Assembly: GCA_910579615.1 (NCBI GenBank)
Contig: CAJTUA010000022.1
Location: forward strand, 1-64,000
Reading direction: 5' to 3'
Source of the DNA: an uncultured Lachnospiraceae bacterium
GTDB taxonomy: Bacteria; Bacillota; Clostridia; Lachnospirales; Lachnospiraceae
DNA: 64,000 bases
Notes under the pieces: generated by a model
Database searches by the model: none
What the model saw: the letters and a program-made list of their open reading frames with translations, nothing else
What the model was told of the DNA's origin: nothing
Shown here: in pieces, positions 42,314 through 51,267 of the stretch
How the letters are laid out: each line of letters starts with the position of its first letter
Position numbering within the stretch: position 1 is the stretch's first letter
Program-made: the position numbers and the translations under genes

Positions 42314-44965
42314 TTACATTCTCACCGCAACCTTTAAAATATTCATCACGCAGAACTGCAGGTCTGCCAGCGTAATCTCCTCCCCTTTTTCGACCGCGGC
42401 AATGATATCCTCCACGTTCTGCTTACAGCCCGGCATAATCAGGTCGTTGCCTGCTTTTATGCACTGCACCGCGCTCGAATGCGGATACGCTTTTTTCCGT
42501 CCTCCCGAAGTATCCTGTGTCGTAAACCAGTCCGTCATCACCACGCCCGCAAAGCCCCACTCGTCGCGCGCCACATTCTGAATCAGCTCATAATGGTTGG
42601 CAGCGTGCACGCCGTTTAGCAGGTTGTACGAAGTCATGATGGAGTACGGCTGCGATTCCTTCACCGCAATCTCAAAGCCTTTTAAGTAAATCTCGCGCAG
42701 TGCCCGCTCACTGATATGCGAATTGTTAAACTGCCGGTTATCCTCCAGGTTATTGCCCGCATAGTGCTTGATTGTCGTTCCCTGGCCGGCAAAGGACTGC
42801 ACGCCATGCGTCATAGCCGCCGCACATTTCCCGGAGAGCAGAGGATCCTCGGAATAATACTCGAAATTGCGCCCGCAAAGCGGATTGCGATGGATGTTCA
42901 TGCCCGGTGCCAGCCAGAAATGAACATGGAACTGCTTCATCTCCTCCCCAATGGCGCGCCCCATCTGCCGGAATAATTCCATATCAAAAGACTGCGCCAG
43001 GGTATTCGCGATTGGGATTGCCGTGCAATACTGATAATAATCCACCGCATCCTTTGGCGTATCCTCCGGGAACGGTGTCGTATCCAGGCCAAACACCTCG
43101 CCGCCTGGCAAGAGTTTCCCCTCCGGTGTCGCCTTAAAGTGCGGGTAGAGGCGCAGACCCGCAGGACCGTCCGCCAGAATCATATTTGGGATTTTTCTGC
43201 TCTCAATCAACGTGGAAACCGTATCCGCCGCTGCGCCCGGCACCGCCGCGGAAGCGGAACCAATCATGCCGGAATGCGTGTGGATATCCCCGAACCGGCC
43301 GACGCACAGCGCAGCCATTTCCTTAGCGCTAAGCTGTGCAACAAGCTCACAAAGCGCCGCCTTTTCTTCCTGCACATCGGAAAGCGTAAGCACTTCCCCC
43401 TTGCGGGAATCCGTGTAAAGCGGGCGTTCTGCATCATAAGCCGCCGTAAAAGGTTTGATATCCGAAGGTTCCAAGCAAAGTACCGCCATCTCATCAACAT
43501 CCACCTTTGTCGTGTCTTCCTGCACCGGCAGCAGATGCCTCCGGTTCACTCCCACCGCACGGGCGGAGGCATTTCCTTCTTTTATGTCCTGCACCGCCAT
43601 GTTCGCAGAACCCGCACTCTGATTCGCCGAAAGCTCCTCCATCTTCGCATCAAGAGCAAAGAGATTCTTCAGCTGCGCCGTGATAACCGTCGCATCCAAT
43701 TTTATGCTTGCCGCGACCACCGTATTGCGCGAACTGCTGCCGACGCGAATCAGGTAACTGCCTGCCTCCAGTTTCCACGCCGCATCCCGCACATCGTAAG
43801 ATGCCATATCCGCCACATCAAAAGTAACTTCCACTGTTTCGCTCCCGCCCGGCGCGAGCTTCCCCGTCTTTGCAAAACCGACAAGCTCCTGATACGGCTT
43901 TTCCATCTCCCCGCCAACCATTGTGGTATAGACCTGTACAACTTCCCTGCCTGCGTACTGGCTCCCCGTATTTTCTACCGCCACGCGCACCGTGATTTTT
44001 GGGTTGGAATCCGCCATGCGCTGCACCGTCACTGCCTGCGGACGCATCGCAAAGGTCGTATAATTCAATCCATAGCCAAAGCAGTATGCCGGCTCCACGC
44101 CAAAACTGTCAAAATAACGGTAGCCGACATAGATGCCCTCTTTATAATATTCATCATCCAGGTTCCCGTTGTTTTGCCCAAACTCCGCCGAGGACGGGTA
44201 ATCCTCATACTTTTTCGCCCAGGTATCCGTAAGCTTCCCGGAAGGGATGCTTTTCCCGGTCAGTACATCCGCCACCGCAAAGCCGCCGATATTCCCGGTC
44301 TGGCCAATCAGCAGCACCGCATCCACGCCGGGGATTTTGTCAATCACAGACATGTCCATCACGCCGCCGACATTTAAAAGGACAATACATTTTTTATAAT
44401 GCTCTGCCAGAAAACGGATTGCGCCCTCCTCGCCGTCCGTCAGCAAATAATCGCCCTTGCGGCTGGCGCGGTCCTTCCCCTCACCGGAATTGCGCGTAAT
44501 CACAAATACCGCCGTATCCGTGTCCGACTCCTCCACATCCGCCGTTGTAATCTCCGGCACATCCGGCGGGAAGAACGGGAATTCAAACATCAGCCCAATC
44601 ATATGGGAATGGTTGCCGCCCGCTTTTTTACAGATATCGTCCAGATAGTCTTTTTTTGCCTTTTCATAACATGCATCGTAAGCGTCAAGCCATGTTTTTG
44701 AGGTAATGGAAAATCCGGCATCAAGCATCCCCTGCTCCACCGTGACCACCTCCCGCGTGTTCACGTCACCCGACCCAGTGCCGCCTTTTACCGTATGGCG
44801 CACCCCGTCACCGTACATTGCAATCTTGCCTGGCCCGCCAAGCGGGAGCACGCCGTTATTCTTTAACAGCACCATGCACTCGCCCGCCAGACGGCGCACA
44901 ATCTCCTGATTCTTCTTTTCCAATTCCGTAACCTCCGGGGAGGTCAATGCGTAAAAACTGCTCAT
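42314..44965 (-). CDS. GH3 beta-glucosidase, domain-permuted form
   Basis: An 883-residue glycoside hydrolase of family 3, probably cytoplasmic because no signal peptide is seen. The domains are in swapped order: the C-terminal alpha/beta sandwich comes first (ECMVLLKNNGVLPLGG, then VGYRYFDSFGVEPAYCFGYG), then a fibronectin-III-like domain (ENTGSQYAGREVVQVY), then the TIM barrel at the C-terminal end. The nucleophile Asp is in GFAGVVMTDWF; MILADGPAGLR and PGMNIHRNPLCGRNFEYYSED line the barrel. The same permuted order is known from Ruminococcus-type beta-glucosidases. Substrate is probably a plant-derived beta-glucoside or oligosaccharide. It is monocistronic with a 3' hairpin. Confidence 0.92.
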   Translation of the reverse strand: MSSFYALTSPEVTELEKKNQEIVRRLAGECMVLLKNNGVLPLGGPGKIAMYGDGVRHTVKGGTGSGDVNTREVVTVEQGMLDAGFSITSKTWLDAYDACYEKAKKDYLDDICKKAGGNHSHMIGLMFEFPFFPPDVPEITTADVEESDTDTAVFVITRNSGEGKDRASRKGDYLLTDGEEGAIRFLAEHYKKCIVLLNVGGVMDMSVIDKIPGVDAVLLIGQTGNIGGFAVADVLTGKSIPSGKLTDTWAKKYEDYPSSAEFGQNNGNLDDEYYKEGIYVGYRYFDSFGVEPAYCFGYGLNYTTFAMRPQAVTVQRMADSNPKITVRVAVENTGSQYAGREVVQVYTTMVGGEMEKPYQELVGFAKTGKLAPGGSETVEVTFDVADMASYDVRDAAWKLEAGSYLIRVGSSSRNTVVAASIKLDATVITAQLKNLFALDAKMEELSANQSAGSANMAVQDIKEGNASARAVGVNRRHLLPVQEDTTKVDVDEMAVLCLEPSDIKPFTAAYDAERPLYTDSRKGEVLTLSDVQEEKAALCELVAQLSAKEMAALCVGRFGDIHTHSGMIGSASAAVPGAAADTVSTLIESRKIPNMILADGPAGLRLYPHFKATPEGKLLPGGEVFGLDTTPFPEDTPKDAVDYYQYCTAIPIANTLAQSFDMELFRQMGRAIGEEMKQFHVHFWLAPGMNIHRNPLCGRNFEYYSEDPLLSGKCAAAMTHGVQSFAGQGTTIKHYAGNNLEDNRQFNNSHISERALREIYLKGFEIAVKESQPYSIMTSYNLLNGVHAANHYELIQNVARDEWGFAGVVMTDWFTTQDTSGGRKKAYPHSSAVQCIKAGNDLIMPGCKQNVEDIIAAVEKGEEITLADLQFCVMNILKVAVRM

Positions 44966-45256
44966 AATTTTATGTTCCGCCTTTCCTGATTAAATTCTTT
45001 TCCGGCACGCCCTCTTGCCCAATATCGCGCGTCCCGCCCCAATATCGTTTCCAGTTTAACATATCCGTTTTCCTGTGAAAATGTTTTTATTTATCCGGTG
45101 ATGTCTTTTCACAGCTTTTTCATTGCCTGTATGGCTAAAATGTTTTTCATGATTCACCCTCAGCGTGTTCTTTGTCGCCCTTAACTATATTCGTTTCCGT
45201 TTTATGCAAATATGTACCTGTTTTTTACTTCATTTACATTAGTTATTATAACTTCG
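44966..45256. other. Leader region of GH3 gene
   Basis: About 290 bp that must hold the promoter of the leftward GH3 gene and the 3' end of the phosphatase remnant. I see no gene and no strong hairpin. A sequence at 45040-45053 partly resembles a catabolite-response element but misses key end positions. Confidence 0.35.
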
Positions 45257-45748
45257 TCAGTATAAATCATGCTCCTTAATCGATATACATTTTAAATTCT
45301 CATAAAAAACAAACTCCACAATCCACGGCATAATATTTTTGATTCTTTCAAAATCGTGATACCCAAAAGAAGGGTCATAATAATTAACAACCGTGCTTAA
45401 CGCCGTTCCATGACTTCCCACTACAATATTCTTCCCTGCATACTTATTTAATACCTGCTGCAATGCCAATATATTTCTCGCCTGAACCTCTTGTAGGCAT
45501 TCTCCATCTGACAATTTGTATGTAAAATCATTCCATTGCATTTTTGCAAATGATGTAAAATCTTCAATCCAGTCACTCTCTATCTTTCTTTCCCTAAAAT
45601 CATATATAATATTAATTTCCATACCATAACTATCTGCAAAATCCTTAACGGTATCCACTGCTCTTTTATATGGACTTGAAAAAACAACATCAATATCTAT
45701 TTTTTCTATAATCTCCGCACCATGCTCATGCCTTAAATGCCATTTCCT
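45257..45748 (-). pseudogene. Histidine-phosphatase remnant, 5' truncated and frameshifted
   Basis: The open part encodes about 133 residues of a phosphoglycerate-mutase-like histidine phosphatase: VVFSSPYKRAVDTV (the usual S-S-P-x-x-R segment) and VVGSHGTALS with the second catalytic His. The N-terminal R-H-G motif is missing. Just upstream another frame reads EKAEGALKEMAFKA, which would continue into HEHGAEIIEKIDID if two bases were restored at about 45728, so there is also a frameshift. The 5' end abuts the stop of the GNAT gene at 45749, suggesting a deletion that joined two formerly separate genes. Confidence 0.7.
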
Positions 45749-46210
45749 TTAACGCACCCTCTGCCTTTTCTCAATACGAAATCCATTTTTCAGATACAAC
45801 TTCACTGCATTTTGATTCCATTCAGCTACATGCAAAATAATTTCTTCATAGCCTTGCTCTTTTATATGATTCATTCCCCAGAATAATAATTTTTTCCCTA
45901 TCCCCTGCCCTTGAAACGATTTCCTGACAATTAAATCATCTAACTCATTTCCATAGCAAGAAACAGCACCTATTATTACTCCATTTTGTAAATAAAGAAA
46001 AATATCATTTATTTTATCTTTGATTTGAGAATAATCGTAATAAAAATTTATCGGCTCAACTTCTAACGCTTTTCTCATTTCACAAAAACATTCATTATAT
46101 ATTTTCATATATTCATTCCAGTATTTTTCCTGGAAAGGAACACATATTATGTCGTTCTGATACTCCAATGCTTTTTTATATACCATTTCATATGCAATTA
46201 TTTCTTTCAT
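45749..46210 (-). CDS. GNAT-family acetyltransferase
   Basis: A 153-residue N-acetyltransferase. The acetyl-CoA loop is VRKSFQGQGIGKKLL at about residues 94-108, followed by the typical WNQNAVKLYLKNGF. Substrate unknown. The gene is noticeably AT-rich compared with its neighbours (many Lys, Ile, Tyr and Asn codons ending in A or T), which hints at horizontal origin. Its C-terminus (RIEKRQRVR) runs into the phosphatase remnant in the same frame, so the last residues may derive from a deletion junction. Confidence 0.75.
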   Translation of the reverse strand: MKEIIAYEMVYKKALEYQNDIICVPFQEKYWNEYMKIYNECFCEMRKALEVEPINFYYDYSQIKDKINDIFLYLQNGVIIGAVSCYGNELDDLIVRKSFQGQGIGKKLLFWGMNHIKEQGYEEIILHVAEWNQNAVKLYLKNGFRIEKRQRVR

Positions 46211-46273
46211 CTATGTTTCTCCCGGAAATCAGTTACTCTGCCGGAAAAGCTTGTGATTTCGCTGCTTTCCTTT

Positions 46274-46741
46274 TTACAAAATCTTCTCCATCCCAACCTT
46301 CTGCACACAAAGCCCACAGCTCTCATAAAACCGCATCGCCGCAGGATTGCACGCCCATACATTCAAGGTCACATTATAGCAGCCTGCCTCCTTCGCAAAT
46401 GCCAGCACATACTCATACAACGCCCTTCCGATATGCTGCCCGCGCAGCTGCTCATCCACGCACAAATCATCGATGTAAAGTGTGCGGATATCCGAAAGCG
46501 AACGCTCCCCCACATGCTCCTGGAACACGCAGAATGCATAGCCCGCCACATGACCTTCCAATATCCCGGCAAAAATCGGCCGCTTTTCATCCGCGATAAT
46601 CTCCAGCAATTCCTCGTCCGTATATTTTTTATTGCCCGGACGGAAAATGTCCGGCCGCCCGTCCGAGTGCACCTTATGTACCTGATATAGTAATTTGTCA
46701 ATATCCGCGATATCGGATGGCAATGCCCGTCGAATCTGCAT
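46274..46741 (-). CDS. GNAT-family acetyltransferase
   Basis: A 155-residue N-acetyltransferase, unrelated in detail to its neighbour. It begins with the family-typical QIRRALPSDIADIDKLLYQV; the CoA loop is EQLRGQHIGRALYEYV, and LNVWACNPAAMRFYESCG is the C-terminal beta-strand/helix region. The start at 46741 has AAAGAGGGA upstream. GC content matches the chromosome, unlike the GNAT gene at 45749. Substrate unknown. Confidence 0.85.
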   Translation of the reverse strand: MQIRRALPSDIADIDKLLYQVHKVHSDGRPDIFRPGNKKYTDEELLEIIADEKRPIFAGILEGHVAGYAFCVFQEHVGERSLSDIRTLYIDDLCVDEQLRGQHIGRALYEYVLAFAKEAGCYNVTLNVWACNPAAMRFYESCGLCVQKVGMEKIL

Positions 46742-47030
46742 AAATATCCCTCTTTCCCTGTGTATTTTCGTTCCATATAGTTTTAAAATATACTATCCTA
46801 GAATATTTTAGCTTACCTTCTATGTGATTGCAAGCCTAAAATTGGTCAAACCAGAAAATAGTATTTGTTTCAGGGAGCAACACTTAAAGTTTCGGAAATG
46901 TTTCTAAAATATAACATAATTTGAAAAGTGAAGATTATTGACATTACAGTCCGGGCATCCCGCCCAAACCGTGCAGTCCAATTCCTGGCTGCGCCATAAC
47001 ATAAAATTGCACAAACTACACTGCAAGAAG
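46742..47030. other. Intergenic region
   Basis: About 290 bp, AT-rich near 46780-46930. I see no credible gene; short open frames here have no ribosome binding site. It probably carries the promoter of the acetyltransferase gene at 46741. Confidence 0.4.
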
Positions 47031-47083
47031 AAACGGGGCTGTTGTCCCATAGATTACTCATCTATTTTGCAACAGCCCCGTTT
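47031..47083. terminator. Two-tier palindrome, terminator or IS-end remnant
   Basis: AAACGGGGCTGTTG pairs with CAACAGCCCCGTTTT, and inside it ATAGAT pairs with ATCTAT, giving a nested hairpin of about 50 bp. T-rich tails exist on both sides. The end GGGGCTGTTGCAAAA resembles terminal repeats of some insertion sequences (IS1182- or IS6-like ends), so it may be a solo or back-to-back IS end that now serves as a terminator. Which of these it is cannot be decided here. Confidence 0.6.
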
Positions 47084-47177
47084 TCCCCTTAAAACTTAGG
47101 GCATATCCAAAAACGGATTCCCGCATTTTGCATGCCCCCAAAAGAAAGCAGTTTTCAAAATGTTTGAGGGAATTTTG

Positions 47178-49751
47178 TTACAGCCTTGGGTCCACTGGCT
47201 CACTTTCGAGGGCAAGCACCCCAAAAGAGCATTCGTGCACTTTGTACAGAGGTTCTCCATTTACGAAACGTTCCAGGGATTCCATGCCAAGGGAAAATTC
47301 CTTAAGCGCCAGCGCCCGCTTGCGGCTGAGCGAGCGTTTTTTCAGCCGTTCTAAGTGCCCCGGTTCCAGGTATTCCGCGCCGTAGATAATGCGCAGGTAT
47401 TCCCTGCCCCTACATTTCACAGCGGGCTGGAGCAGCATGTGTCCCTGGCGGCAAAGGAAGGTTTCTGGTTTGACCACCATGCCCTCGCCACCCTCTTTGG
47501 TAAGGGAAAGCCACCAGTCAACGCCTTTTTGTATGCTCTCCTCGCTTGTTGTATCAACACATAGATAAGGAGTTTCCATGAAAACCGGGTCGGAGCCGGT
47601 AATGTATTTTTTAATGGTTTCCATATGCCATACATGTGTTTCCCCGGAAAATACCCTGCCTTCTGATGCGAGGATATGGAACGGGGCGATGCGAAAATCA
47701 TCAATGCCATTTACTGTCCAGCAATATTCACGGTAAGCCTGTATATAGCGTTCTATGTCCTCCCGTTTTGTTTTAAAGCGTGTAAGCAGCACTGCGGGAT
47801 TGATATTTTGTCCGGTAAAAGCCGAATCTATATGGGCAAAATTTTCCCTTTCCCCGGTCTGTCCCAGTGCCTGTACAGCAGCAGAAAGTCCTATAAAGGC
47901 TGCATTTCCGGTAGCGGCATACTGGGAACGGATCAGTCCCTGGGCTTTCTGTGACCATGGCATCAGTTCCGTGTCAAGGCAAACCCAGTCAGTTGCAAAA
48001 TCCTCAAAGAACCCCGTTTTTGTCAGTACATGGTCAAGCCGTGCAAGCAGGCTTTCTTCCGTTTCCAGCTCATCGAAAAAGCGTCTGCCCGTGCGGCTGT
48101 AAATAATTCCCCTGGTGCCATCGGCAATGCCAAAGCGTTTCTGTGCTGTCTTAGCGTCCCGGCACAGAATGATTACCGCGCGTGAACCCATATGCTTTTT
48201 TTCGCATATAATATGATTCATCCCCTTGCTGCTATAGTAGGAAAATGCTTGCAGGGGGTGTTCCAGATAACCGTCAAGCCCACTTGTTTCACACGGCGAC
48301 ATAGTGGGTGGAAGATAAATCAGCCAATGTGGGTCTGCGGCAAAGCGCGACATGGTTTCCAGTGCGGCGGATGCGTTGTTTCCATCAATATCGACCGACG
48401 GAAGCAGTCTTGTGGTGATGTGCATTTTATGGTTGAAATCGCCCACCATAAGCATATCCGCCATGTCCGCATCGCTTTCGGTATCTAAAGGTTTGGCTGG
48501 TGCAAAGTATTCTTCCTTTGCATCTACATTTACAAACTCCCGCTCCGGATAGCGGTACGCAGTCAGCTTTCCACCGAATACGCAGCCAGTATCAATGCAG
48601 AATGTGCCGTTTTGAGATTTTACTTCCCTGTCTGCTATATGGCCATACACAATGGTTGCACGCCCCCGGTAGTCCGCTGCCCAGTCAAGACGGACAGGCA
48701 GGCCGTAAGAATCCGTTTCACCCGTGATTTCGCCGTACAGGCAGAATTCCCGTATTCTTGATGAGGTTCGCCCGATATATTCCTGTTTCAATCCGGCGTG
48801 TGAGATTACAAGCTTTCCGTCGTCAAGCACATAATGGCTGATTAGCCCGTCTATAAATTCAGCAACTTCGGCTTTGAACTCCTCCCCGCAGGCATTTAGT
48901 TCCGAGATGGTCTTGTCCATGCCGTGCGCAGTGGTAACGGATTTGCCTTGCAGGTATTTCAGGAGTTTGGCATCATGGTTGCCGGGGACGGCGATGGCAT
49001 TACCAGTTTTTACCATTTTCATAACCAGGCGCAAAACCGCTGCATTTTTTGGCCCACGGTCACATAAATCGCCGAGGAAAGCGGCTTTCCTGCCCTCCGG
49101 GTGCGAAAAACCCACTTCCGTTTCGCGGTAGCCAAGTTTGTTAAGGAGCAGGATAAGCTCATCATAACAGCCATGGATATCCCCAATGATATCAAAGGGA
49201 CCGTGTTCGTCCCGCCGGTCGTTCCATAGCCTGGTGCGGACGACTTCCAGATTTTCAAGCTGTTTGGTGGAATTGATCACATAGACGAAGCGGAATCCTT
49301 CGCGTTTCAGGCCACGGATACAGCGTTTTACTTCGCGGCAGTGCTGGCGGACTACCCGTTCGGGAAGATTTCGTTCCGGCCGCGCCTTATTGCGCTCTAA
49401 CAAAAGTTCTTCCGGTAAGTTAAGCACGATGGCGGCGGCATGGACATTCTGTTCCTTCGCAAGCGAAACAATCCGTTTTCTTGCTTCCTGTTTGAGGTTG
49501 GTGGCATCAACCACGGTGAGTTTTCTGTGGTTAAGCCTTTTATTGGCTGCGTAAAACAGTAAATCAAATGCATCCGAAGAAACGTCCTGGCAGTTTTCGT
49601 CGTCGCTGACCATCCCGCGGAAGAAATCGGAGGAGAGCACTTCGGTCGGCTTGAAATACCGGTTTGCAAAGCTGGTTTTTCCCGATGAAGTCCCGCCGAC
49701 CATGGCGATCAGGCAGAATTCGGGTACTTCAATCCTGTATTTAGTTTCCAT
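47178..49751 (-). CDS. pnkp: Polynucleotide kinase-phosphatase-ligase (Pnkp)
   Basis: An 857-residue RNA end-healing and sealing enzyme of the bacterial Pnkp/Hen1 system. Kinase: P-loop GGTSSGKTS at about residues 19-27. Phosphatase (calcineurin type): FDIIGDIHGCYDE with Asp191 and His193, then GDLCDRGPKN and VPGNHDAK. C-terminal adenylyltransferase: CEKKHMGSRAV at about 490, with the motif I Lys. It repairs broken RNA with 2',3'-cyclic phosphate and 5'-OH ends, such as tRNAs cut by ribotoxins. I choose the ATG at 49751; it overlaps the hen1 stop by 11 bp. Length matches the Clostridium thermocellum enzyme (870 residues). Confidence 0.95.
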   Translation of the reverse strand: METKYRIEVPEFCLIAMVGGTSSGKTSFANRYFKPTEVLSSDFFRGMVSDDENCQDVSSDAFDLLFYAANKRLNHRKLTVVDATNLKQEARKRIVSLAKEQNVHAAAIVLNLPEELLLERNKARPERNLPERVVRQHCREVKRCIRGLKREGFRFVYVINSTKQLENLEVVRTRLWNDRRDEHGPFDIIGDIHGCYDELILLLNKLGYRETEVGFSHPEGRKAAFLGDLCDRGPKNAAVLRLVMKMVKTGNAIAVPGNHDAKLLKYLQGKSVTTAHGMDKTISELNACGEEFKAEVAEFIDGLISHYVLDDGKLVISHAGLKQEYIGRTSSRIREFCLYGEITGETDSYGLPVRLDWAADYRGRATIVYGHIADREVKSQNGTFCIDTGCVFGGKLTAYRYPEREFVNVDAKEEYFAPAKPLDTESDADMADMLMVGDFNHKMHITTRLLPSVDIDGNNASAALETMSRFAADPHWLIYLPPTMSPCETSGLDGYLEHPLQAFSYYSSKGMNHIICEKKHMGSRAVIILCRDAKTAQKRFGIADGTRGIIYSRTGRRFFDELETEESLLARLDHVLTKTGFFEDFATDWVCLDTELMPWSQKAQGLIRSQYAATGNAAFIGLSAAVQALGQTGERENFAHIDSAFTGQNINPAVLLTRFKTKREDIERYIQAYREYCWTVNGIDDFRIAPFHILASEGRVFSGETHVWHMETIKKYITGSDPVFMETPYLCVDTTSEESIQKGVDWWLSLTKEGGEGMVVKPETFLCRQGHMLLQPAVKCRGREYLRIIYGAEYLEPGHLERLKKRSLSRKRALALKEFSLGMESLERFVNGEPLYKVHECSFGVLALESEPVDPRL

Positions 49752-51153
49752 TTTTTGTAAACACCCCCATCTGTGTCGGATTGCCGTAAGTTTCATCCAT
49801 TTCGCCAATCCCGCGGATTTCACAGCGGTAGCCGAAACGTTCGCAGATATGTTTTGTCCATGCCGAAAATTCTTCCCTTGTCCACTCAAACCGGTGGTCG
49901 CCGTGGCGGAATGTGTTTTTTTGCATGGTTTCATATTTGGCGTTGTACTCCCGGTTTGGCGTAGTCAGAATTATGGTTTTCGGTGAAGCATATTCAAAGA
50001 TTACTCGCTCAAAAGCGTTAAGGCGCGACGGTTCTATATGTTCAATGACTTCGATGACGCAGGCACAGTCATACCCTTTTAAGCGTTTGTCCAGGTAGGT
50101 CAGGGAAGCCTGCATCAGTGTCAGCTTATTTTTCCGAAAAGGCGGCATCCGGTCAAGGTGCAGATGTTTTGCCGCTTTTTCAAGCACGCTAACGGAAACA
50201 TCGCAGGCGGTAACTTTTTTGATCTGCGCTTCACCGAGCAGCAGGGAGGTTAGCCTGCATTCCCCGCAGCCAAGGTCGAGCACTGTAAAGGCACCACTTT
50301 TTAGCACCGCATCCCTCACGGCTTCCATGCGCTGTGTATTGAGTGGTGTGCGTGCCGTTTCCCCGGAATTCTCTTCCGGGAGGGTTTCTTCCAGTGTATC
50401 GGCATTTTCCTGTGCTTCCGGCTCCCCGGCAAGCAGGATGTCTATTGCCCGGCGTGCGTAGCTGCCCCTTGCAGGAAAATACCGGCGTGCGATTTTTTCT
50501 TTGTAAGGGTGGCCAGCCAGCCATCCTTCCCCGTGGTCAAGGAGTTTTTTGATTTCGGCTTCCGAGGTATAATAGTGTTTTTGTTTATCAAATACGGGAA
50601 TCAGCACATAAAGATGGTTTAACAGTTCACAAAGTTTTACTGTCCCGCAGATTGTAAGGTCGATGTAGGGGGATTCCCCCCATTCGGGAAATTTTTCGTC
50701 TAACAGCGTGCGCTTTGTGGTGACCTGGTATCCAAGTGGTTCAAACAGTTGTCTGGCAAGCTCTGTTTCCCTGCCGTCTTTTAAGGAGGAGAGCTGGGCG
50801 GTAAGATGCAGCGGCGTGTCTGCAAGTTCCTGGTACTGCTCGCACCGGCCTCCCATCGCTGTGCCGAATACGCGGGAAATTGCCGTACTCATAAAGGATG
50901 TGGAGGCATATGGTCTGTCATTTACATAGTCGAACAGCCCGCCGTCCCTGCTCCCAAGTTTTCCCCGGGCAAGGTCAATTGGGTCAATATCTAACAGCAG
51001 GGCAGCGGTGGTGCGTTTTGCACTGACTTCCGGATAGAAAACATATGCTTTCCCATAGCTTAAATCAAACTGCTGTACCCGGTCAGGGTGTTTGTGCAGC
51101 AAATATCCAAGTTCCTGTGTATTTTGTCCTTCGTAGGTGATTGTCAATAACAA
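49741..51153 (-). CDS. hen1: 3'-terminal RNA ribose 2'-O-methyltransferase Hen1
   Basis: A 470-residue partner of Pnkp that methylates the 2'-OH at the repair junction so the same toxin cannot cut it again. The N-terminal half (about 1-240) is the bacterial Hen1-specific domain that stimulates Pnkp ligase; the C-terminal half is a SAM methyltransferase with VLDLGCGECRLTSLL at about 290. The metal-binding residues are seen in EVIEHIEPSRL and FRHGDHRFEW. The start is a TTG at 51153 with GGGGG 9 bases upstream; a second TTG lies two codons later. It is the first gene of a two-gene operon. Confidence 0.95.
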   Translation of the reverse strand: MLLTITYEGQNTQELGYLLHKHPDRVQQFDLSYGKAYVFYPEVSAKRTTAALLLDIDPIDLARGKLGSRDGGLFDYVNDRPYASTSFMSTAISRVFGTAMGGRCEQYQELADTPLHLTAQLSSLKDGRETELARQLFEPLGYQVTTKRTLLDEKFPEWGESPYIDLTICGTVKLCELLNHLYVLIPVFDKQKHYYTSEAEIKKLLDHGEGWLAGHPYKEKIARRYFPARGSYARRAIDILLAGEPEAQENADTLEETLPEENSGETARTPLNTQRMEAVRDAVLKSGAFTVLDLGCGECRLTSLLLGEAQIKKVTACDVSVSVLEKAAKHLHLDRMPPFRKNKLTLMQASLTYLDKRLKGYDCACVIEVIEHIEPSRLNAFERVIFEYASPKTIILTTPNREYNAKYETMQKNTFRHGDHRFEWTREEFSAWTKHICERFGYRCEIRGIGEMDETYGNPTQMGVFTKNGN

Positions 51154-51267
51154 TTGCAGTTTCCCCCTTTCTTCTGGTTAATATATTATTTTACCACAGC
51201 GGGGGAAGAATGGCAAGATTTTTGGGAAAAGCTTCAATAAGAAAAGTTTCCATACCTTGTTTGCACG

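Noticed and set aside
43139..44377. A 412-codon plus-strand open frame opposite the GH3 gene.
   Set aside because: Antisense shadow of a clear enzyme gene; His/Arg-rich translation without motifs.
45040..45053. Possible catabolite-response element upstream of the GH3 gene.
   Set aside because: CAATATCGTTTCCA misses conserved end positions of the consensus; too weak to call.
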